A DNA stretch of 9,240 nt from an uncultured Clostridia bacterium (lineage in GTDB: Bacteria > Bacillota > Clostridia > Christensenellales > Aristaeellaceae), in NCBI GenBank assembly GCA_934615145.1, contig CAKTTM010000061.1, positions 1 to 9,240 on the forward strand, read 5' to 3'. A program made the position numbers and the translations under genes. This document shows, piece by piece, positions 6,013 through 9,240 of the stretch. A model generated the notes under the pieces. It saw only the letters and a program-made list of their open reading frames with translations, ran no database searches and was not told the origin of the DNA. Within the stretch, counting starts at the first letter, position 1. The number at the start of each line of letters is the position of its first letter.

Positions 6013-7380
6013 ATGAATCAACTGAAGATCAAGCACCTGGTCATCGGCTTTGGCAAGGCGGGCAAGACGCTGGCCGGCTGGCTGGCAGGCCGGGGGGAGC
6101 CGGTGGCCTTGGTTGAAAAGTCCAGTGACATGTACGGCGGCACCTGCATCAATGTGGCCTGCATCCCCAGCAAGTTTCTGGTCTCCCGCGCCGGACAGTC
6201 CCAGCGGCTGGGCGGCGGTTATGAGGCCAGGGCGGCCCGCTACCGGGACGCCATCCAGGCCAAGCGGCAGCTGACCGGCATGCTGCGGCAAAAGAACCGT
6301 GACAAGCTGGTGGGCGCGGGCGTCCAGCTGATCCTTGGCAGCGCCAGCTTTGTGGACGCGCATCAGGTGCAGGTGGCGCTAAGCGACGGCGGCCAGATGC
6401 GCATCCAGGCAGAAAATATCTATGTCAACTCCGGCTCTCTGCCCCTGCTGCCGCAGATCGAGGGCCTCAAAGACAATCCCTTTGTCTACACCAGCGAAAC
6501 GCTGATGGACAAGGAGGATCTGCCCCGGCGGCTGGTCATCATCGGCGGGGGCTATATCGGCCTGGAGTTCGCCTCCTGCTATCAGGGCTTTGGCAGTCAG
6601 GTCACCATCCTGCAGCGGGACGCTGCCTTCATGCCCAGGGAGGACAGCGATATCGCCCAGGCAGTGCATCAGGCGCTGACAGCGCGCGGCATCCAGATCA
6701 TCGCCCAGGCGCAGGCGGAGGAGCTGATCGCAGGCGCCGATGGCTGCCGTGTGCGGATCAGCACGCCGGAGGGCAAGCAGGAGTTGGTGGCCGACGCTGT
6801 GCTGGTCGCCACCGGCAGGCGGCCCAACACCCAGGATTTGAACCTGGAGGCGGCGGGCATCCAGACAGATTCGCGCGGCGGCATCCAGGTGGATGAGAGG
6901 CTGCAAAGCGCGGTGGGCCATATCTGGGCCCTGGGCGATGTGGCCGGCGGCCCGCAGTTCACCTACACATCGCTGGATGATTTCCGGATCGTGCGCGACC
7001 AGCTCAGGGGCAAGGGCCAGCGCACGACGCTCAACCGCGGCGCCATCCCCTACAGCGTCTTCATCGACCCGCCGCTGTCGCGCGTGGGCCTGAGCGAGCA
7101 GGAGGCCATAGCGCAGGGCCATGATGTGCGCGTGGCGCGCCTGCCTGCCGCCGCCATCCCCAAGGCCCAGGTGCTCGAGCAGCCCGAGGGCCTGCTCAAG
7201 GCGGTGATCGACAAGGCCAGCGACCGGCTGCTGGGCCTGCACCTGTTCTGCGCCGAGTCTTATGAGATGATCAACCTGGCCAAGCTGGCCATCGACAGCG
7301 GCATCACCGCCGCCGCCCTGGCCGACGCCATCTACACCCACCCGACCATGACCGAGGCCTTCAATGAGCTGTTTGCCTGA
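6013..7380 (+). CDS. RclA-like FAD-dependent pyridine nucleotide-disulfide oxidoreductase
   Basis: A complete 455-residue flavoprotein disulfide reductase of the class I (mercuric reductase / lipoamide dehydrogenase) type. The FAD-binding motif is GFGKAG (residues 12-17). The redox pair is C45 and C50 in YGGTCINVACIPSK. The NAD(P) motif is GGGYIGLE (178-185), the second FAD motif is ALGDVAGG with D309, and the dimerisation domain carries the active-site HPTMTE (H443, E448). The DMYGGTCIN start, the QFTYTSLDDFRIVRD block and the PYSVFIDPPLSRVG block follow E. coli RclA closely as I recall it; RclA reduces Cu(II) and protects against hypochlorous acid. No C-terminal vicinal cysteines are present, so it is not a true mercuric reductase. 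AGGGGG (6000-6005) lies 7 nt before the ATG. It is probably co-transcribed with typA. Family confidence is high, the RclA-like function moderate. Confidence 0.9.
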   Translation: MNQLKIKHLVIGFGKAGKTLAGWLAGRGEPVALVEKSSDMYGGTCINVACIPSKFLVSRAGQSQRLGGGYEARAARYRDAIQAKRQLTGMLRQKNRDKLVGAGVQLILGSASFVDAHQVQVALSDGGQMRIQAENIYVNSGSLPLLPQIEGLKDNPFVYTSETLMDKEDLPRRLVIIGGGYIGLEFASCYQGFGSQVTILQRDAAFMPREDSDIAQAVHQALTARGIQIIAQAQAEELIAGADGCRVRISTPEGKQELVADAVLVATGRRPNTQDLNLEAAGIQTDSRGGIQVDERLQSAVGHIWALGDVAGGPQFTYTSLDDFRIVRDQLRGKGQRTTLNRGAIPYSVFIDPPLSRVGLSEQEAIAQGHDVRVARLPAAAIPKAQVLEQPEGLLKAVIDKASDRLLGLHLFCAESYEMINLAKLAIDSGITAAALADAIYTHPTMTEAFNELFA

Positions 7381-7387
7381 GAACGGG

Positions 7388-7415
7388 CCATCAAGAAACT
7401 GCGGTTTCTTGATGG
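7388..7415 (+). terminator. Perfect 12-bp hairpin just after the oxidoreductase gene
   Basis: CCATCAAGAAAC (7388-7399) pairs without a mismatch to GTTTCTTGATGG (7404-7415) around a TGCG loop, 7 nt after the stop codon. An outer GAGAAC (7379-7384, overlapping the TGA stop) can also pair with GTTCTC (7421-7426). The following bases TTTAGGTTCTC are only weakly T-rich, so this may be a poor terminator or an mRNA 3'-end stabiliser. It opens the hairpin cluster described separately. Confidence 0.55.
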
Positions 7416-7425
7416 TTTAGGTTCT

Positions 7426-7628
7426 CGGCCCTCCGCCTGTCGCTGCGCTCCCGGGCGGCGGAGGGCAAGGAAGCCCCAGGGGCACGCATTCAATCCTTCG
7501 GATTGATTGCGCGGTCGGCTCTGCCGACTTGCAAACCTTTAGGTTTGCAACCTTCACTACGCAAGGCTTGCCGCGTCGCCGTACACGCCGCCGACGCGGA
7601 TTTTTGGTCAGAGGGCTGCGGCCCTCCG
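7426..7628. repeat. Cluster of abutting perfect hairpins (intergenic repeat element candidate)
   Basis: Between the oxidoreductase gene and the minus-strand SRPBCC gene there is no credible ORF. Instead there are successive palindromes: 7428-7466 (10-bp stem, 19-nt loop), 7473-7483 (GCCC-CAG-GGGC), 7490-7506 (7-bp stem, TTC loop), 7514-7528 (6-bp stem, TCT loop), 7529-7550 (9-bp stem, TTTA loop), 7561-7571 (GCAA-GGC-TTGC), 7571-7599 (8-bp stem, 13-nt loop) and 7611-7626 (6-bp stem, TGCG loop). Several touch directly, and four have 3-nt loops. The 10-mer CGGCCCTCCG occurs at both ends (7426-7435 and 7619-7628). It could be a miniature repeat element, a folded non-coding RNA or stacked terminators. 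I do not recognise a named family. Confidence 0.65.
7571..7605 (+). terminator. GC-rich intrinsic terminator for the + strand
   Basis: CCGCGTCG (7571-7578) pairs with CGACGCGG (7592-7599), followed by ATTTTT (7600-7605). The stem is strong and the T-run immediate. It would end transcripts leaving the typA/oxidoreductase operon before they enter the oppositely oriented SRPBCC gene. The 13-nt loop is longer than usual. Confidence 0.55.
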
Positions 7629-7663
7629 AACCTCCCTTGGGCTTGTTGACAGTCTCCAGCTCA

Positions 7664-7690
7664 AGCTGCTCATCAGCTTTAGTTGTTTTT
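7664..7690 (+). terminator. Short hairpin plus T-run, possible second + strand terminator
   Basis: AGCTG (7664-7668) pairs with CAGCT (7674-7678) around CTCAT, followed by TTAGTTGTTTTTT. The stem is short (5 bp), and CAGCT at 7657-7661 can also pair with AGCTG 7664-7668. The T-run has the right orientation only for + strand transcripts. It lies just before the end of the minus-strand gene, so the two converging units are separated here. Confidence 0.4.
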
Positions 7691-7692
7691 TG

Positions 7693-8127
7693 TCAGTTCC
7701 CCATCACCAGGCCCTCGTGCAGGTTGCTGATGCCATTCTCCAGATAGGCCTTCAGGCAGGTGAGCATGAAGACCCAGCCGGTCTGGTTTTGCAGCAGCTC
7801 GTGGGTGACATCGCGGTCCGTCGGCCAGTCGGACTCGCTGACGCTGACCAGGCAGCCGCCCTCGCGCGGCGTGATGGCGATGCGGCAGTGCCTGCGCTCT
7901 GCCTCCTCGCCCCAGTCAAAGCGGATCAGGCTGTGGGGTATGGCCTCCACCACCTGAATGTCAAAGTCCGCGCCGTAGGCCTCGTGCCGCAGGCGCACGA
8001 CCTCTCCGCTTTCCCAGGGCCGCGAGCTGCTTGAAAACCAGAAGTTGCCGATCTGCCTGCCATCGCAGAAGGCATCGTAAGCCCGCTTGGGCTCGCAGAC
8101 GATGAACATGCTTGCTCTAAGTTCCAT
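7693..8127 (-). CDS. SRPBCC (AHSA1/START-like) domain protein
   Basis: A 144-residue single-domain protein on the minus strand. It fits the helix-grip fold of SRPBCC proteins of the AHSA1 (Hsp90 ATPase activator homology 1) group. An N-terminal strand (MELRASMFIVCEPKRAYDAF) leads into the 'perturbation/entry' helix. Next come FWFSSSS and GEVVRLRHEAYG strands, then IRFDWGEEAE, a long amphipathic strand region, and a C-terminal helix starting near QTGWVFMLTCLKAYLENG that would close the hydrophobic cavity. The family binds hydrophobic ligands; individual roles are mostly unknown. The ATG start has AGAGGAG (8137-8143 on the + strand) 9 nt upstream. The length is typical. It converges with the oxidoreductase gene and diverges from the DUF5050-like gene. 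No clear promoter was found on its side of the 158-bp divergent gap. Confidence 0.82.
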   Translation of the reverse strand: MELRASMFIVCEPKRAYDAFCDGRQIGNFWFSSSSRPWESGEVVRLRHEAYGADFDIQVVEAIPHSLIRFDWGEEAERRHCRIAITPREGGCLVSVSESDWPTDRDVTHELLQNQTGWVFMLTCLKAYLENGISNLHEGLVMGN

Positions 8128-8155
8128 TTCATCACACTCCTCTAAGTTGTGTATC

Positions 8156-8184
8156 AGCGCGCTGCAGGCTGACTGCAGGGCGCT
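8156..8184. promoter_or_regulatory. 29-bp dyad in the divergent intergenic region
   Basis: AGCGC and CTGCAG on the left (8156-8160, 8162-8167) mirror CTGCAG and GCGCT on the right (8173-8178, 8180-8184), with a single mismatched position in each arm and a GCTGA centre. It lies between the start of the SRPBCC gene and the promoter of the DUF5050-like gene. It could be an operator, or a hairpin in the SRPBCC mRNA leader. Confidence 0.35.
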
Positions 8185-8205
8185 ATCATTCTACCCGCGG
8201 GCGCC

Positions 8206-8235
8206 TTGCGCCGCGCGCCGGCCTGATGCTATACT
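8206..8235 (+). promoter_or_regulatory. Putative promoter of the secreted DUF5050-like gene
   Basis: TTGCGC (8206-8211) and TATACT (8230-8235) are separated by 18 bp and would start transcription near 8242, about 45 nt before the ATG. The -10 is good and the -35 moderate (4 of 6). A small hairpin, CATGC-CCAG-GCATG (8255-8268), lies just before the ribosome-binding GAGG (8276-8279). Confidence 0.5.
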
Positions 8236-8285
8236 GTGGTCAATACAAGCAAACCATGCCCAGGCATGAGGAAGCGAGGCCCATC

Positions 8286-9240
8286 ATGACCAAGCGCATC
8301 CTGTCCCTGCTGCTCTTGCTCTGCCTGCTGCTGGGCCTATCCCTGGCCCAGGCGCAGGCGCCCCGGCTCTTTGACCCCAGCATCAACAACCTGGCCAATG
8401 GCGGCCACTTTGCCTTTGACGGGCAGAACTATTTCGTGCAGCATACAGGGCCACATACGCGCTTTTTGCTCTACCAGGTGACGGACAACTTCCGCACTGG
8501 GCCCGCGGTGCAGGACAGGCTGCGCACGGACGCGCGCTACAGCGTGTTTGGCAACCGGCTCTACTTCTACTCCAAGAGCACGGACTATGTGGGCCTCTAC
8601 GCCTTTGACCTATTTGACGGCTTTGTGACAGGCGAGCCCATCCAGATCGCCCCCGAGGGCGCGCTGCAGTACGCGGTGGACGCGGGCGGCGTCTACTACG
8701 CCATTGCCAAGCAGCCGGGCATTTGGAAGGTGGATCACAGTGGGCAAAACCCGATGTTGCTGGCCCCCCACGAGGTGCGCGAGCGCAACAACATCATCCG
8801 CATGATCCCCTTCATGGGGCAGCTGTACTATGTCAACGAGGCCGACCACTGCCTCTATGTGGTGCCCACCGATGGCTCGGCGCCCGCGCACAGGCTCAGC
8901 CAGGCGCCGATGCACTACTTCGTCTTTGGCGAGTATCAGGGCGCGCCCGTCATACTCTATGTGACCTTTGCCAGCGGCTCAGAGGCGCTCAAGCAGTCGG
9001 TGGTGGGCGCGGTGGACATGGCCGGCCAGCCCATCGCGGCGCTCAAAGACCTCAAAAAGATACGCTCGCGCTACATCAACTCGGCCGAGGGCTATCTGTA
9101 CTACTGCGACAGCGCGCAGGACGGCCGCCTCAAGCGCGTGCCGCTGACGGATCTAAGCCAGAAAAAGATGCTGGTCAACCGCACGACGGGCTATCCCCAT
9201 GTGTTTGACCACTTCGCCGCCGTGCTGGCCTTCGACAACG
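8286..9240 (+). CDS. Secreted DUF5050 / beta-propeller-like protein (3' truncated by window edge)
   Basis: The frame runs from ATG at 8286 to the window end without a stop; 318 codons are visible. The N-terminus is a clear Sec signal peptide: MTKR, then a leucine-rich core (LSLLLLLCLLLGLSLA), with likely cleavage after AQA near residue 25. There is no lipobox. The mature part repeats a pattern of about 40-50 residues: an aromatic strand such as NRLYFYS, GGVYYAI, GQLYYVNE or GYLYYCD, then a short strand LYxV/LxAFDL ending in a D-G-S or similar turn. The ANGGHFAFDG opening and these units resemble DUF5050 proteins common in Clostridia. GAGG (8276-8279) is 6 nt upstream of the start. It probably acts outside the membrane or in the cell wall; the ligand is unknown. 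The family call rests on motif resemblance. Confidence 0.7.
   Translation, partial: MTKRILSLLLLLCLLLGLSLAQAQAPRLFDPSINNLANGGHFAFDGQNYFVQHTGPHTRFLLYQVTDNFRTGPAVQDRLRTDARYSVFGNRLYFYSKSTDYVGLYAFDLFDGFVTGEPIQIAPEGALQYAVDAGGVYYAIAKQPGIWKVDHSGQNPMLLAPHEVRERNNIIRMIPFMGQLYYVNEADHCLYVVPTDGSAPAHRLSQAPMHYFVFGEYQGAPVILYVTFASGSEALKQSVVGAVDMAGQPIAALKDLKKIRSRYINSAEGYLYYCDSAQDGRLKRVPLTDLSQKKMLVNRTTGYPHVFDHFAAVLAFDN

Noticed and set aside
4399..6363. A 654-codon open frame on the minus strand across typA and the next gene
   Set aside because: It is antisense to two certain genes, has a low-complexity His/Ala/Gln/Leu composition typical of the complement of GC-rich codons, and shows no domain.
6379..7341. A 320-codon minus-strand frame opposite the flavoenzyme gene
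   Set aside because: Antisense shadow of a gene with all expected cofactor motifs.
7426..7690. A CRISPR array
   Set aside because: There is no repeat unit of constant length with variable spacers; the palindromes differ in sequence and length.
7529..7747. A 72-codon plus-strand frame through the hairpin cluster
   Set aside because: It begins at a TTG inside a palindrome, has no ribosome-binding site, crosses the terminators and overlaps the SRPBCC gene end; the palindromes explain the region better.
8723..9208. A 161-codon plus-strand frame inside the DUF5050-like gene
   Set aside because: It is out of frame with the signal-peptide-bearing ORF from 8286, which continues through it; its composition is Arg/Ala/Gly/Gln-rich shadow.

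Overview
The window looks like a stretch of chromosome from a high-GC member of the Firmicutes, probably a Clostridia-type organism. The support is AGGAGG-like ribosome-binding sites, near-consensus TTGACA/TATAAT promoters, frequent GTG starts and a secreted DUF5050-like protein. The assignment is an inference from these traits and not a taxonomic match. From about 380 to the end the DNA is roughly 65% GC. The first ~375 bases are only about 45% GC (my count over 1-360) and read as foreign DNA.

Layout. (1) 3-377: the 3' part of an EcoRI-type restriction endonuclease gene whose start lies upstream of the window. (2) 430-3765: a strong promoter and short hairpin leader, followed by prfC (release factor 3), a GNAT acetyltransferase and a class I SAM methyltransferase. 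The three genes are packed with a 4-nt gap and a 4-nt overlap. (3) 3766-4152: a 387-nt regulatory leader before typA. It has a perfect-consensus promoter, a 30-codon proline-rich leader ORF ending Pro-stop, a hairpin at that stop codon, a three-way-junction terminator, and then a 9-bp inverted repeat that covers a perfect Shine-Dalgarno sequence. (4) 4153-7380: typA/bipA (ribosome-binding GTPase) and, 33 nt on, an RclA-like FAD disulfide oxidoreductase. (5) 7381-7690: no gene, but about ten nearly abutting perfect hairpins, at least two of them terminator-like for the + strand. (6) 7693-8127, minus strand: an SRPBCC/AHSA1-like protein. (7) 8286-9240, plus strand, running off the end: a secreted DUF5050/beta-propeller-like protein.

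How the parts fit. The core is a translation block: two translational GTPases, each with its own strong promoter and structured 5' leader, each followed by likely co-transcribed enzymes (acetyltransferase and methyltransferase after prfC; a redox-stress flavoenzyme after typA). The most interesting feature is the typA leader, which has the parts expected of ribosome-mediated transcription attenuation. The hairpin cluster at 7381-7690 and the EcoRI-family gene in low-GC DNA come next.
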